This document shows, piece after piece, positions 41,701 to 54,197 of a stretch of 64,000 bases of DNA. Every line of letters begins with the position of its first letter. Position 1 is the first letter of the stretch. The stretch lies in NCBI RefSeq assembly GCF_001723175.1, contig NC_064650.1:744001-808000 (forward strand), read 5' to 3'. A program made the position numbers and the translations under genes. Below the pieces are notes generated by a model, which worked only from the letters and a program-made list of their open reading frames with translations, was not told the origin of the DNA and did not search any database. This DNA is from Penicillium oxalicum. Its lineage: Eukaryota; Ascomycota; Eurotiomycetes; Eurotiales; Aspergillaceae.

Positions 41701-42756
41701 AAGCTTGATTGAGAGACGGTCCGATCCGGCTTCAGCATCCTCACTCCTGACTTTTGACTGCAGAAAATCCTCAAATCCGAACTCAAAAGTGCAAACGGCG
41801 CTAAGCAAAGCCAAGGACCCAAAAGACGGAGAGTCCCCCCAAATGGACCCGTGAGCATCAGCTCCTCATCCAATAATGACTGAGAGCTCGCGGATTCCCA
41901 ATCATACTCTTTCATCAGGATAAATCCTCATGGTAATACTGCCGAGCTGACCGATTGCAGGGCTCGTCCCTTTTTTTTTGTTTTTTTTTTCCTATTTCAG
42001 CAAGCGAGGCGGCTACTGCATCATTCGGTTGGTCCCTCAGACCGTGGCCGTTCAGCTGGGGGAGGACCAAGCACTCGCTCTCGTTCAGATCGTGGGAAAA
42101 TACCCCAATTCCCTTAGGAAACTTGCTGCTGTTGTGTGGATTGACGAACGAGGGGACACTCCCCAGGCGAGTGCCGGACGGGGCTTTTTAGTGTTTGACT
42201 AGTCCAGTCGTAGTATGACTCTGGATTGCATGAGTCCAGGTCACTCCAAGGTACAGGGAACCAGCTCAGCGCCCCAGAGATGGAGGGCGTTGGATTTCAT
42301 CGTCACCCAAGGTGGACTTTCCTCTTCTGGTTCCAGTCCGCTGCCAGTCTGCAACTATTCTGCGCATCCACTCGTGCGTACTCCGCCGATTGCTACTTTG
42401 GGACCTCCGATGCCCGTTTTCTACTTCGTCTGCTCTCTGGGATCATCATTTCTCATCCTCTTTTCCCCTCTTCTCTTCTCGTCACCTTGTCTTTCTCTGC
42501 TCTTTCTCCTCCCTCCCTCACCATAACCTACTACTCCTCTTCTTCGCACTATTCATGAGCGGGCGTACCTGAAACGCTCTACCCCCCAAGCTACTCGTGT
42601 GCGCATCAACACAATCAACATTAGAATCAATCACCACCATAACAGCAAAGTTCCACACCCAAATCACCATTCATCTCTCATCCTCTCTCACTTCATCGTT
42701 CACCTCACCTCTCTTCAATCCATCCGACAAACTTTGACTCCAACATCCTTGTCGCG
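38758..42756. other. 4-kb region without a recognisable gene
   Basis: The left part is the MET2 3' flank. The right ~600 bp looks like promoter and leader of the gene at 42757: a T9-G-T10 tract near 41971-41990, a long CT-rich tract at ~42440-42545 and a CA-rich leader. Frames in between are short and motif-free. A tRNA-B-box-like GGTTCAACTCC on the minus strand near 39524-39534 has no tRNA around it. A non-coding transcript or an orphan gene with many introns is possible. Confidence 0.45.
42555..42572 (+). promoter_or_regulatory. possible five-codon upstream ORF
   Basis: ATG AGC GGG CGT ACC TGA lies 185 nt before the ATG at 42757, immediately after a CT-rich tract that often marks fungal transcription starts. 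If the transcript begins before it, this uORF could lower translation of the main frame. Transcript start is not known. Confidence 0.35.
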
Positions 42757-44256
42757 ATGGATTCGAAACCGTCTCCAAAGGCTGCTCGCATGCGTCAGGC
42801 GTGGACATTCAGCCTCGGTCGAGACCGCACATCGATTCAAACCCCTTCTGGTGTCACTTGCCGATCCCCCAGTTGCCCGCCATCCAACTCAACGTCCGCG
42901 TTGTCCTACGTCAACTCGCAAGCCGATTCCACCGGCGCAAACAATCCGACATGTCACAAGTCCGCCACCGGCTCGGTGCCGGACAGCTCTTGCTACTTTG
43001 ATCTCCCCGACGAGCCAGGTGACTTCCGCCCGAAGTCGCCGTTGATCGATCGACAGCATATCGATGAGGACATCTTGGATGATGTCAAGTATGCTTGCCG
43101 AATGCTCGCCGAGAGTCTCGATCGCGGCTTACCCATGTGGGCCGCAGGGAATGTCCAATTCGAAGAGTATGGCCATTTCAACAAGCACAATTTTTTCGTC
43201 CAGGACGGCTCTGGCGAAGATGACGGTCTCTGTGAAGAGATGGTGTTCTACGAAGAAGACGATGGTCCCAAAGACCATGGCCCCTACGAAGGGAACCGGG
43301 CACGTCAAGAGACGGGTGCCCATACTGATAGCCCTGGTGGCAGTGGTGATCATTTCCAGCAGAGGACGAGCGTGTCGCCCACGGTCAATCGAGAATATCG
43401 GCACCAAGCGAGCATCTCCTGGACCAAAATGCACGACTCGGGCGTTGCTTTTCAGCCCAATGCCGCTTCCGCAGCCCCCGCGCGCTTCTATGGCCAGGCA
43501 CTGGCCACGTCTCACTACGCAGACCGGAATACCGAGGCAGAAGAGTACCGGCGAGGTCGTTCACGCGGTCGAGATGGGAATGACCAAATGATTAGCTCTG
43601 GACCGGCTGTCTCTGGTTCCCGGTCACGGTCATGTTCGCGGACGCGGTCCCGATCGATCAGCCCCAACATGTTTCCATACAGCCCCCCACGCATCGACAC
43701 CCTCTGGCCACATCGGAATGAAGCTGCCGAGTCCCGTGACGATCCTCACCCTGAAAATTGGGCGGAGAAACAGGTCGAGGCTGGTGCTCTCGATGCCGAG
43801 GGACTACCATGGCTTCACCCGAAAGGTCTTCTCCCTCACCAGCCATCTCTGGGGCCTGAAAAGACTCCCAGCAGAGCACTCAACGCCAGCACGACCGGCA
43901 TGGCTGCGTGTGCGCCCCATCGGTTCTACAGTATGCAGTCGCCCACTCTCAAAGAGATAGCCAGTGATGATACCGGCCCTCGCTGGAGCATTTCGAGTAG
44001 TCGAACACCGAGTGTGAGCGATGAGACCTCGGTAGAGAGCGCGGTGATCAGAGATGAGAAGGAAGGCATTCGTCATATTCAGCCGTTCTACCAAGTCGCA
44101 CCACCGGCAAAGACTGTCGACGGGACAACAGCTTCCCTGAAAGTGCGACATACGAAGCGGCGAAAGGCATCTTCCTTTTGGAAAAAGCTGACAGGCCTGG
44201 GCCGTAAGAAAGAGAATGGAACTCTGGAAAGCCCGCGCGCCGCGGTTACGGTTTAA
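42757..44256 (+). CDS. hypothetical protein, 499 aa, basic C-terminus
   Basis: An uninterrupted frame from the ATG at 42757. No family is recognised. The N-terminal 90 residues are Ser/Thr/Pro-rich. A compact, probably folded block follows (DILDDVKYACRMLAESLDRGLPMWAAGN and on to HFNKHNFFVQDG, with some acidic runs after it). The middle has an SR-like stretch (SRSRSCSRTRSRSISP). The end is basic and aromatic (KRRKASSFWKKLTGLGRKK), like a membrane-associating or nuclear-targeting amphipathic tail. Codon use and length indicate a real gene. Its role is unknown. A long pyrimidine-rich leader precedes it. Confidence 0.8.
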   Translation: MDSKPSPKAARMRQAWTFSLGRDRTSIQTPSGVTCRSPSCPPSNSTSALSYVNSQADSTGANNPTCHKSATGSVPDSSCYFDLPDEPGDFRPKSPLIDRQHIDEDILDDVKYACRMLAESLDRGLPMWAAGNVQFEEYGHFNKHNFFVQDGSGEDDGLCEEMVFYEEDDGPKDHGPYEGNRARQETGAHTDSPGGSGDHFQQRTSVSPTVNREYRHQASISWTKMHDSGVAFQPNAASAAPARFYGQALATSHYADRNTEAEEYRRGRSRGRDGNDQMISSGPAVSGSRSRSCSRTRSRSISPNMFPYSPPRIDTLWPHRNEAAESRDDPHPENWAEKQVEAGALDAEGLPWLHPKGLLPHQPSLGPEKTPSRALNASTTGMAACAPHRFYSMQSPTLKEIASDDTGPRWSISSSRTPSVSDETSVESAVIRDEKEGIRHIQPFYQVAPPAKTVDGTTASLKVRHTKRRKASSFWKKLTGLGRKKENGTLESPRAAVTV

Positions 44257-45893
44257 AACACCGTCGACAACAGAGGATCAATATGTTCCTCTTTCTGCCT
44301 TTTACTTGATTCATCTTGCTGGATGGATCATTCTGCTTGCACGACTTGCCGATATACGGTCTCTCTTCTTTTGCTTTGAACTCCCCCGAATTGACCTGAC
44401 GAGCGCGTTTGCTTGATTTGTTTCCACCGATGATATCCCCACCCCGTTGAGCCTGTCAGGCTCCGTTTGTTTTTTGGTTTTGGTTTTGGATTTTGTTTTT
44501 TTGAGGGGCTCCTCAACTTGATGACACGATTGCACGCTTTTCACACAGATACCCCCATGTCCTACGCTTTTTTTTGTGGAAAACTCGCATTAGATACCCC
44601 CCCCCCCCCCTCATCCCTTTTGCACGCATATCGAGACGAGTTCTTCTGGCGTTTACCACTATCACTGCAAGACGAGAATCGACGTGATGTTTCGCAGGGA
44701 GAATAATATCCCGAAATCCCAATTCTGCTTTTGCTTCTTCGGAGAATTTCCAATTCTTCCGTGAGCGCTGACGAATGAAAGCTCAACTCTAAAATATGAC
44801 TACACAATGAATACCATTTCAGAAATACTAAACTCTATCCATCAATCAAAATAGGAGAACAAAGACGACGGAAAAAGAAGAAACCACCCGCTCGTAAAAT
44901 CTGCATTGGATTTGTAAAGAAAAAAAAGAACCACTTGTAGAACGAAAGTTTCATAGAGAACTATATATCTATGTACATGTATGGACCCAGACACTAAATT
45001 ATCCAAAGTCTTCCATTGTCAAAGCATAGGTCCACGAATAAGAAAACAAATGAATACCGCTGTCTAGGTATGGAAGTTTCTTAGGTCCCACATAAAATAA
45101 GGTAGGTTCCTATATGATCATATGACCATGTGATTACAGGAGGACCTAAATCGGGATCGAGAATCATGGACCTTAGTACCCAAGGTAGCCGGGCCTATTC
45201 TATATCTACAGGATCTGATATTTCGAATAACGTGGAAAACCCGGCCCGGGATTACTGGCATACAGTATCCATCTGCATGCAAGAGCCATGGTAATCTGGT
45301 GACTGGTATTCCAACATAGGTTCCACTAGTACGTATTCTGTGAGGTGGTCTGCCAGGGGGTTGGGATGCATCATTCGAGCTTCTAGCCCTACGGGTGATG
45401 TGAGGATAGCTTGGGTCTACACGCAGACGCTCCGCGGATTGGAAACTGAATGGTTCAAGTATTAGAGGAAGCCGAGTCCAGGACATCAATTTTGATTAAT
45501 CGGGTATGAAACTGCGGGTCCTTTCAATTCCAAGAAAGCGAACCATATTGTCGTCCTCAAGGACCGTGAAGATGATCATTTCAAAATTGTTTGATACACA
45601 CACGCAACGAGAGCACATTCTACCCAAACACCGGCCCCGATGCAACGAGCATTCCAGTAAGACATAAGAAGAAAAGAGAAAGGAGAACGAGCGGGATGAG
45701 AGAGTAATGGCAACATGTAGAGTGGAAGGGGGAGGTGAAGAAAAAAGAAAAGAACAATGGGAATCTTCATTCAAAGAGCATGCGAAAGGAGAATATATTC
45801 GCAAAAGGGGGCTAGAAAAAAAAAGCCAGAAAAGGGGAAAATTTTTTGACGATGGCTGTTGCGGTTCACACGCGGCCCAACCGCATTCGACTA
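44257..45893. other. intergenic, convergent 3' ends, with C14 run
   Basis: This lies between the stops of the hypothetical gene and THO2. It has a C14 run at 44597-44610, T-rich and A-rich tracts (44460-44510, 44860-44930) and no coding region with a motif. Confidence 0.5.
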
Positions 45894-48800
45894 CTACTGT
45901 CCACGACGAGGGCGTTTGTTGTCACCACCCATTCTCGGCCCACGGCCATTCATGTCACCCCCAGCGTTGTCCTCGGGGTTATTAGGTCGTCCACGCTTGC
46001 GATGCGTGGAACCACCGCCACTCTCACGGTGATGACCGTCGCGGTCTCGTCCACGGTCTCGACGCTCGCGCTCGCGATCCCTGTTTTCCGGACGGTTACC
46101 TCGCTCTCCTCCAGGGCCCCAGCGACGGGCATTGGCCTCTTCTCCGGACCCGGGAGGGGGAGGAGGCGGTGGTGGGGGAGGGGGAGGGGGAGGTCCCCCC
46201 ATTGAAGAGGGTGGACGGAGACGTCCTTCACCATCATGGGGGTTACCACTAGGGGGAACAGGACCACCTTGGTCGGGGGGTGCATCGTCGCGATCGCGCC
46301 GATCTCGTCGGCGCATCTCCTCCCGCGTGCCCTGGTTTCGTCGTTGATTTTCGCGAGGTTCGTTGTATCTTTCGCGCTCGCGGTCCTTGTCGTCACGACC
46401 CGGAACATTCGCGCCGATATCACTCCGACGATTGCGTTCACGATCAGAGTCACGCCCGCGATCACGACGAGCATTGCCTGATTCGTCATCCATATTGCCA
46501 CCACCAAGACCGCCGCGACGTCCGCGATCCCGGTTTTGGTCGCGATTCTTATCCCGATCACCACCTCGGCCAGTTCGACGATTATCGGGTGCAGCACTGT
46601 CATCCATCAGATCGCCTCGGCTGTCCGGTCGATTGCGAGGTTGTCCATCGTCGTCACCGGCGATGGGACCAGTGGGTGGCCGGGGAGACTCATTGTTTGA
46701 GGAAGGTGGTTGGCGGTTTGAGCCTCGTCCTCGAACCGGTGGCGTCATGTTATTGTTGGTAACATTGGTGCGTTCAGTGGGACTGTTGGTCTGCTGCAGC
46801 ATGTTGTTGAGGGCAGCGAAGCGTTTGTCTCCACGTCCTCGGTCTCCACCAGGTCCGCGCGGTCCTTGCTGCTGCTGACCAGGGCCACCACGGGGGCCTG
46901 ACTGAGGTGTCAATACTGGCGAGCCCTGGTTGCGTTGATTCGACAATGTTGTTCAGTCGATCCGGATGAATGCCCGTGACATCGAGACGCTCTCCAGAGG
47001 CCACTGGGGTACTAGGAGGCTGCTCGGGTGGCCCACGACCACCACGGCCAGGACCCGTTGGGACCTGCCGCTCGGGGGTGGGAGCTTTGACATTGCCGCT
47101 GCCTTGGCTTGTCCCAGGTTGCTGGGCGGACACGTTTCGTCCGCGGTTTCTCTGTCGAGGACCAGACGGGATATCCATCGGCTGGTCAGGCTGTCGCAAA
47201 CGACCATGGCTCATATCCGGGCCCACCTGATCGTGGGTCGCACGAGGACCCCGCGGAATTTCACCAGCTGGCAGACCCGGTTGTGGGAAACTTGCTGATC
47301 TACGGTCTTCAGGAAACCGTTCTGGACGGCTAGGCAAGTCCACACGCGGGGGCGTGGGACCTCGCTGTGGAAAGGAGCGACGATCGTCCTTCTCCGTTCG
47401 GGCAGGTTGATCACCACGACGAGGACCCTCGGCGGCGGGGCGGTCTGGGAACTCAGGCAAAAGATCGCCACGAGGCCCTCCCTCGCGACTGTGGAATGAT
47501 TCGCGCCGTAAGCGTGGAGGACGATCGCCAGGCCAGTCTGCATCTCGCGGTGGGCGACCTCCGTCCCGGTACGGAGGGCCACGCATTGGCTCGTCCATAG
47601 GAGGCGGTCTCATCGGGAATTCGCGATCCCGGTCGCCCATCCGACCATGGCCTCGAACGTCAGTCCCAGTAGGATCGAAGCGGGGATGTTCCAGACCAGC
47701 GTGGCGAGTACGTGGGTTGAAATCCTGCTGGTGCCGGTCGCGTCGCTCATCCATGAGGTCTGGGCGAGGTGGTAGTCGAGTATCGGTTGCGGTATGACGA
47801 GGAAGACGGGCCTGTTGGCGAGGGTTGATAGGTAAGGCTCGTTCGACATCAGGCCGCTTTGGAATGTCAGGCTGGCGTCCTAATTCAGAACCCTTCAGGC
47901 TAGGTCTCGTGCGCGACGAAGCCCTTTCTCCGCGCGGCTCGTTCGAAGGGGCTTGCAGGCGGTCGATCTCTGCGCCGCTCTCTACGTTCTCTGCTTCAAA
48001 GGACCCTTCCGCTGGCTTCGAGGAGGGCCGAGTGGGATACGGTTCTTCCGCCCCCTTTGACGACGCTGCATCGGTCATTCTCGCGTCTTCGATTTCCCCG
48101 TCCTCGAACTCAATTTTACCCACGGCATCGTGTTTTGAAGCCTCGACAGAACTGAAAGTAAATTATCATTAGCAAGACACTCAGGTCGAATCAAGAAATT
48201 GACGTAGACTCACTCTTGCAAAACCGGCTTGAATTCCGGCGCGGACGCGTTTAGTGGCGTAGGAGTGGCGGACTGCGGTCGAGATACATCGGTCTTTGGC
48301 GGCTGCGAGTGAGCTTTCTCATGCGCATCGGGAACGTTGCTATTGTTGAGGTAGAACTGCTGAGGGAGCATCCATTTCTTGGATCGTCGGTTGAAATCAC
48401 CGATCAGAGAGGCGGCGGGAATCTTGACATCGTCTCGTTCGTCATTCTTGCTGAGTTGATTGACCGTTTCCAACAGCTGTGTGCCCATCCAGTTGACCGC
48501 GGGGAAAGACGGGACGATAGCCTTGAGAATACTGATGGCATTCCGGATATGCATGTACTCTCCCCCTTTAAGGCAGGTTTGCAGTGCATTGTTGACGAGC
48601 CGATGCCATTTGTAAAGAAGACGTCGGAAATCTTCGTAGTCGAGGAAGACAACAGGTACTCCATCAGTATCGAGCTTCTTTGCAAATCCTGGCAAGTCTC
48701 TCTTGGAACCAAAGGCCTCCTTCTCGTAGACTGCCTGGTTAGCATGCCACTCGCTCAAATCGCCCAACACCTTGCCAAGGAAATGACCAAGGTTGTCCGC

Positions 48801-51800
48801 CTCCTTGGAGGTGCAAAGAAAAATGAGAGCAACAAGTCTGTGCTCCCGGAAAAGTTGATCGAGAAGACCCATGGTGCGGAAATTCGGCGTGCCAGAATGG
48901 TGAAGAAACTTGAGCATCTTGAAGGAGAAGAAGGCATCGACCGGAGATAGGAGCAGGCGGGGAATGAAACACTGCTCCAAAAGGGCAACATTGAGCGGAT
49001 CGTACTTCAATCGCATATGGGAGAACCAACGCTCCTTTTCCTTTTGCAGTCGCCCCCGAGTCTGGGCATATGCCTGGGTATGTGCCTTGAGTTCGGAAAG
49101 TAGCTGGTCTTGGAGTTGATTTAGGCTTCGTCTCGTCTGGTCTTTTCGCTGCATACCGGCCATGCTCAGATCTGATCGATCATTGTTAAGTGCAGTGACG
49201 CGTCGCTGCAAGCGGCGACGCTCTTCGTCGTAGGACTTTTCGGGAACGTGCACATCGTAGAGACAGAGCTGCCAGAAAGTCGCATAAAAGTGAGCACCAA
49301 CTCTCTCCCAGATTTCGGCCGGAAGTGAGGATTTGACAGTCTCGATCAGATCTTGCATGACCGGATTGGTTACCAGAGGCGTGATGGCAGCTTCGTTCGA
49401 TGACGCCGAAGTGGGCTGTTCTGGTTTGTCAATGTCCATGGCCCCAAGGTCTGCGTTCTCATTGCTCTTCGCGAGTGCCTCCGTCTCGTCAAGGTCCATC
49501 TTGTTGTCCTCATTTGACTGAGACTTCTGAGCTTCGGTGTCCATGTTTGTCGAGGAAGACCCGTCACCCTTTGGCAAGATGAGCTCGCTCTCGGTTATCT
49601 TTCGAGAAACACTGGGGCGACGAATCCAGAAAGCGATCTCAGGCTGAATACCGAATTCCTTGACCAAAGAAGCAAAATCAGGGACAAATGAGTCAAACTC
49701 TTCGATAGACAAGTTGCTCCGCAGAAGATCGAGATACTGAGTCAAAATCCGATGAATTTCATCAAAGATGTTTCCCAGAAGTTTGAGCTCTGAGGACGAC
49801 TCATTGAAGATGCAAGTCATTCGTTCTTGGGCAATCGCAACCAGCAACTGCCCAGCGAGCCTGGTGTGGGTCAAAGATTTCAGGAGGCGCTTCGAGGTAG
49901 TTTTCGATTCGTGGCGCTTGTCCAGGAGTTGAAGAATTGTCTGCGCCTGAAGGACTTCACCACCTGCCATGGCCTGGATCTGAGCGTCATTGAAGTTTGT
50001 GTCTGTAATGATGCCAGCCATCGAACTAATCAATTGCTCGAGTACAATGAGATCGGTTGAGTTATTGCGGCGCAACTGTTCCACAACATATTGGAGCAAA
50101 GGTGCTGGATCCATCACGGAGTAGCGTTTAAATGTTCGACCGGCAAAAGTGGACAATGCATTCAGCCATCGGCTTGTGAGAAGACCGCCCTCTTGCACCC
50201 GGCTTCTGCCTTTTTGGCCCAGGGAGTTGATCAGCGACCAGGTAAGAATATCGTAGCCAAGGTTTGTGAAGTAGCGAGCACATTCGACGACTACCTCGAT
50301 GAGGTTCTCATACGACTCGATCTGGCCGATGGCAACATTGATGACAATACCAGGATTAGCATAGGCAATCTTAGCCAGAGCGCGGGCCATGGGCCGAGTG
50401 TTGGTCTTGCTGAGGCGCTTCAGAACATCCTTGGTCTCCGCTGTTGCTTGTTTGAATGCAGACTGAATGTCAGGCAGCCTCGAGGTCTGTCCAAAGTACC
50501 ACTCAGCATACATGTTGTACCGCACCTCGCGAGGGAACATGCTAATGAGATTAAACACCTCGTTCACGACACCAGGGTTAGCCTTGGTCAAACTGATTGC
50601 AGGCAAAAGTAGTCGCTTGCAGAGATCTCGCCAACGAGTTTTATTTGGCTCGGAGCCGTCCTTGGCAAGACTGTCCGCACCAATACGCGCGAGCTTTGTA
50701 AGAAGACTTGCGTCTTGACCGATCTTGTGCCCCGAGAGGTTCAAGAAAGATGAGCACAGAGCAAAGACGTCGTCGACAGACTGGCAAACAGGGATATTGT
50801 CTGCCCAATCGTCCCAGTAGAAACGATAAGCAATGCCCTCGTTTGTATCTTCTGTGTCAAGTTGGGCCCAACGAAGCACGCGACGGGGCGGTGCATCCGC
50901 CAAGCGGATCTGACCTCTGGGTACCCCAGCTTGATCAGAACTCAGCAAATGCTGGTTGCCAGGAATATCGTCAACGTCGGATAGGGGCTGAAGCGGCGTA
51001 TACACTTTGCTCAAAGAGTGATGGAGAATGCGGTGAATGAAATCTGGCAATTCAGGATAACCGTCCATCAACCACGGAAACCGGCTCATGACAAACAATG
51101 ACTCTGGAATTGCGCCGATTGCGAGAAGACTCTTCAAGAGCAGCACCTTCTGGTCGGAAGGATCGGGCAAAGCATCCTCGGGGTTTGTGGCTGCTTGTTT
51201 TCCAGCATCCTGCTCGCGACCTGGGGTTGCTACTCTGGATTCAGCATCACGAAGTCGAGGAGGCGGAGGAAGCGTATCGTCAGACAGAGCACCGGCAAGC
51301 ATCAACGCGTTCACACCGCCACCAGGTCGCGCGGCTTTTTCTCGCTCGGCCTTCTCTTGCAGCTTTTCCTCCTTGAGACTGTCCATCAACTCGTCAGGCC
51401 TCCAAAGATGCGCGTACAGGTCTCGAAGGGAAATGAAGCCGACTTTGATGAGCAGCGCTGCCAGATAGATGAGGTTGTCGGGAAGGTTGTCAGATTTCGA
51501 TCGGGCGGACGACGAATAGAATCGAAGCTTGAAACCAAGCAGCTGGGCTGCTACACGATTACCTTGCGGTGGCAGAGTTCCAGTCTCCTCGATCCAGGCC
51601 CGGGTAGCTTCTTGCTCGTCAGATAAGTAGTTTGTCTCCGGAAGGGCTTTTTTCCTCTCCTCATCCGAGAGCGGCTGCCGGCCGATCTCAAAGAACGCCC
51701 GAATACCAACTTCGCGCACTCGCGCCCAGAAGAGTTGATCGCGTTGCTCGTTCGCTTGTAAGATGCTCGCACGTTCCTCTTCCGTTGTGTTCCAGCCAGT

Positions 51801-53072
51801 TGACCCGGGAAGTGCCCACCTCGGTAGCCCCGAAGCTCGAGAAAGACCGCTCAAACTTTGCATGGTGTCCTCTTGCGGCCACCAGGAGCTGGCTCGTAGT
51901 AATTTGACAAAGAAGCGATACTGCTTCACCAAAACTGCAGCAAAAACGTCTAAAGTCACATCCAATACTCGTCCGACGTCCATGTCGAACGCGCCAATCA
52001 TGGCCTTCACCCTCTCGAACGTGTCCTCAACGACCTCACTCGAGGGAGGTTCGTTGCTGCTCGTCGTGAAGAGCTCAGTCAAGAGCTTCGAATAGCCCTC
52101 CGATTCTTCTCTAAGAAGGTTGTAATTTGACTGTCGGTAGAGTAGGTTGGTTTGTTTCCGAATGCCCATTCGCGCGAAAGTGTCGCGGACCAATCCCAGG
52201 GACTGCAGAAGAGGAGTGTCCAGCTGGAGGCGCATAACTTCGGGGGAAATTTCCGTTGCGAACACGAGGGGTCTGAGGGCGGGATGGGATGTGTCGGCAT
52301 CGGTTAGGATTGAAAGCGTATCGAGGAATAGGGAGGGGGAGTCGAAATCTTCTGCCCGTGTTGGCCGCGATTCACCTGTCGCAGCGCCGGTTCCTGAGCC
52401 AGTTCCATTTCCGATGATTTCTTTCACAACATTACCAGCCTCGGAAGGCGGCAATCGGCCGTCCAACGCGGATCGGATTAGCTCCTGAAAGATTGAAGCC
52501 AAACAACCGAGGTTCTGCTCCAATCGAGCCGTCGTGCCTTGGCTGATCACCGCCGCCTTTCCGGATGGTAGCCATTTTTGGATAGCATTTTGTGTCACAA
52601 ACTCGTACTCGTATGGGTGAGGGGTGACTGGGGGTTGCATTGTCTTAGTTTCGAGGCTTGTTCGCGCTGCTGCGGGAGATTGCGATTGCGGGACAGGCGT
52701 AGGTGGTGCAGCATTCACGGAGACTGGGGATGGAGATGGCTGGTGCGCGCCTTCTCTGGACGGGACCCGGGGGGGAGACATCGCGTTGGGTTGTTCGCGG
52801 CTCTGCGAATTCGAAAAATTCGAGCCTTCAAATGAGCCTCGGCGAGAGTTGCCACGCCCACCGGCCTGATGACCTGATGACCGATGCGACCTATTGTGCA
52901 CATCATTTTGATCCCGCTGAGGGCTGGCTTGATGGCCACCTGGACCCGGATGCTGTGCCATGTTGAGAGTTCCAGGGCGATGAGGTGAGGGTCGCGGGCC
53001 TTGGTTGTTCGCTGATTCACTCGACCACGTGCGATCAACGCGCTTCCTCTTGCCACCCTGCCCGGGGGCCAT
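45894..53072 (-). CDS. THO2: THO complex subunit 2 (Tho2/Thoc2)
   Basis: The start is the ATG at 53072. Exon 1 (53072-48214) encodes ~1620 aa, including the helical Tho2 core. After a 62-nt intron (48213-48152) the frame continues from 48151 with SVEASKHDAVGKIEFEDGEIED, the typical acidic motif before the tail. The C-terminal ~730 residues are RD/RE/RG/P-rich and end KRPRRGQ. Between 46953 and 46776 the reading frame changes. A 70-nt intron (46944-46875, weak GTCGAA donor, GGTCAG acceptor) fits in phase and gives 2348 aa. A 43-nt alternative or an indel is possible. A 14-Pro run lies near the end. THO couples transcription to mRNA export, and Tho2 is its scaffold. Assignment rests on size, core sequence and tail layout. 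Confidence 0.88.
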
Positions 53073-54197
53073 GGCGAACGGAAGGTCGGTTTAAACGCAA
53101 TGAGAAATCAGTTTGGTCTCAGCGGCTGGGAAATGTGTTGGCTCATAAGACGGGTTTAGGACTGAAGGATCAGAGAAGTGACTGTCAGCGATTGATACTG
53201 GTCGGTAGGTTTTTGAATATGGTGTGATGCTTTATTGGAGCGTACCGGTGACTAGTAAAGTAAGTCAGAAGAAGGTTGGGAGGAGTAACCAGGACGTGAA
53301 AAGTGCAACAAAAGTGAATGATGGTCATAGCAGGAAGCTTGCTCACGAATCGGAGCAAAGATGGGGGACTTTTGTTGCCTGAGGCGCGTGGGGCCTCCCG
53401 CTGTGTCTTGGCGTTTGTTTGTGCTGCATCGATCATGTGGTTCTTCCAGTCGATACTGTCTACTTGAGCCGCGAGCCTTCCAGCAAGCAGTTGACTCCAA
53501 ACACCCACCTCCAGGTGCGAGTCCACATACTCCATTCAATTAAATTTCCACTCTTAGACCATGAACTCACTGAGTCGTTGTTGCATAGATTCAACAGACT
53601 CTCTGATCAATTTTGCCTCTAAGGAGTCAACCTACAACTTCTTCTCTATCGGTTAGTAAGAGGTGCCCGCCCAGGCCCGCTCTGGTACCTCCAGGTTAGT
53701 TGAGGTGTGCATGATATTTCCAAGTACCTTTACACCCAGGGGGTGCTGGAGGTCCGAGGTGTCAAAACGAGTGCCAGGGCTGTCAGATCTGTTCAATCGC
53801 CACTGCAGCTACAGCTTTATGTATTCGCGTCTACAATCCACTAATGGCGGTCAAGAATCAAATTGGGATGGTTTAAATCCAACATTGATAATCCATGGCT
53901 CGGCCATGATTCCGAAAAAATATATCTCAGCACTTCTGCAACTTTCATACAAAAATCTACTGGACGATTCTGTCTGCAAAGCTGTTTTACCCGACTACCT
54001 ATGATTGCAGCGAGTGGCCGAAGGCTTCTTTATGTCGGGAGATGCCGGAACATTCATAGGTAGACGTAGTAAATCTTCGGCGATTAAGTCAAACAAGCCC
54101 CCAAAGTTGGGGAAAGTGGAAAGGGCCGCTACTCAGTTGAATCGATCTGCAGGGCAGCGGTTGCGGTCAAATTTGTGTCTTTCGATAATCTAAGATA
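53073..54197. other. intergenic, no gene seen
   Basis: This is the THO2 promoter side and the 3' flank of the NAD(P)-binding gene. The 113-codon frame at 53663-54004 has no motif. Confidence 0.5.

Noticed and set aside
45846..46878. Several long frames over the THO2 tail on both strands
   Set aside because: The low-complexity, GC-rich repeat coding keeps other frames open. Only the minus-strand frame ending KRPRRGQ fits Tho2.
53663..54004. 113-codon plus-strand frame upstream of THO2
   Set aside because: No recognisable domain, and codon composition resembles spacer.
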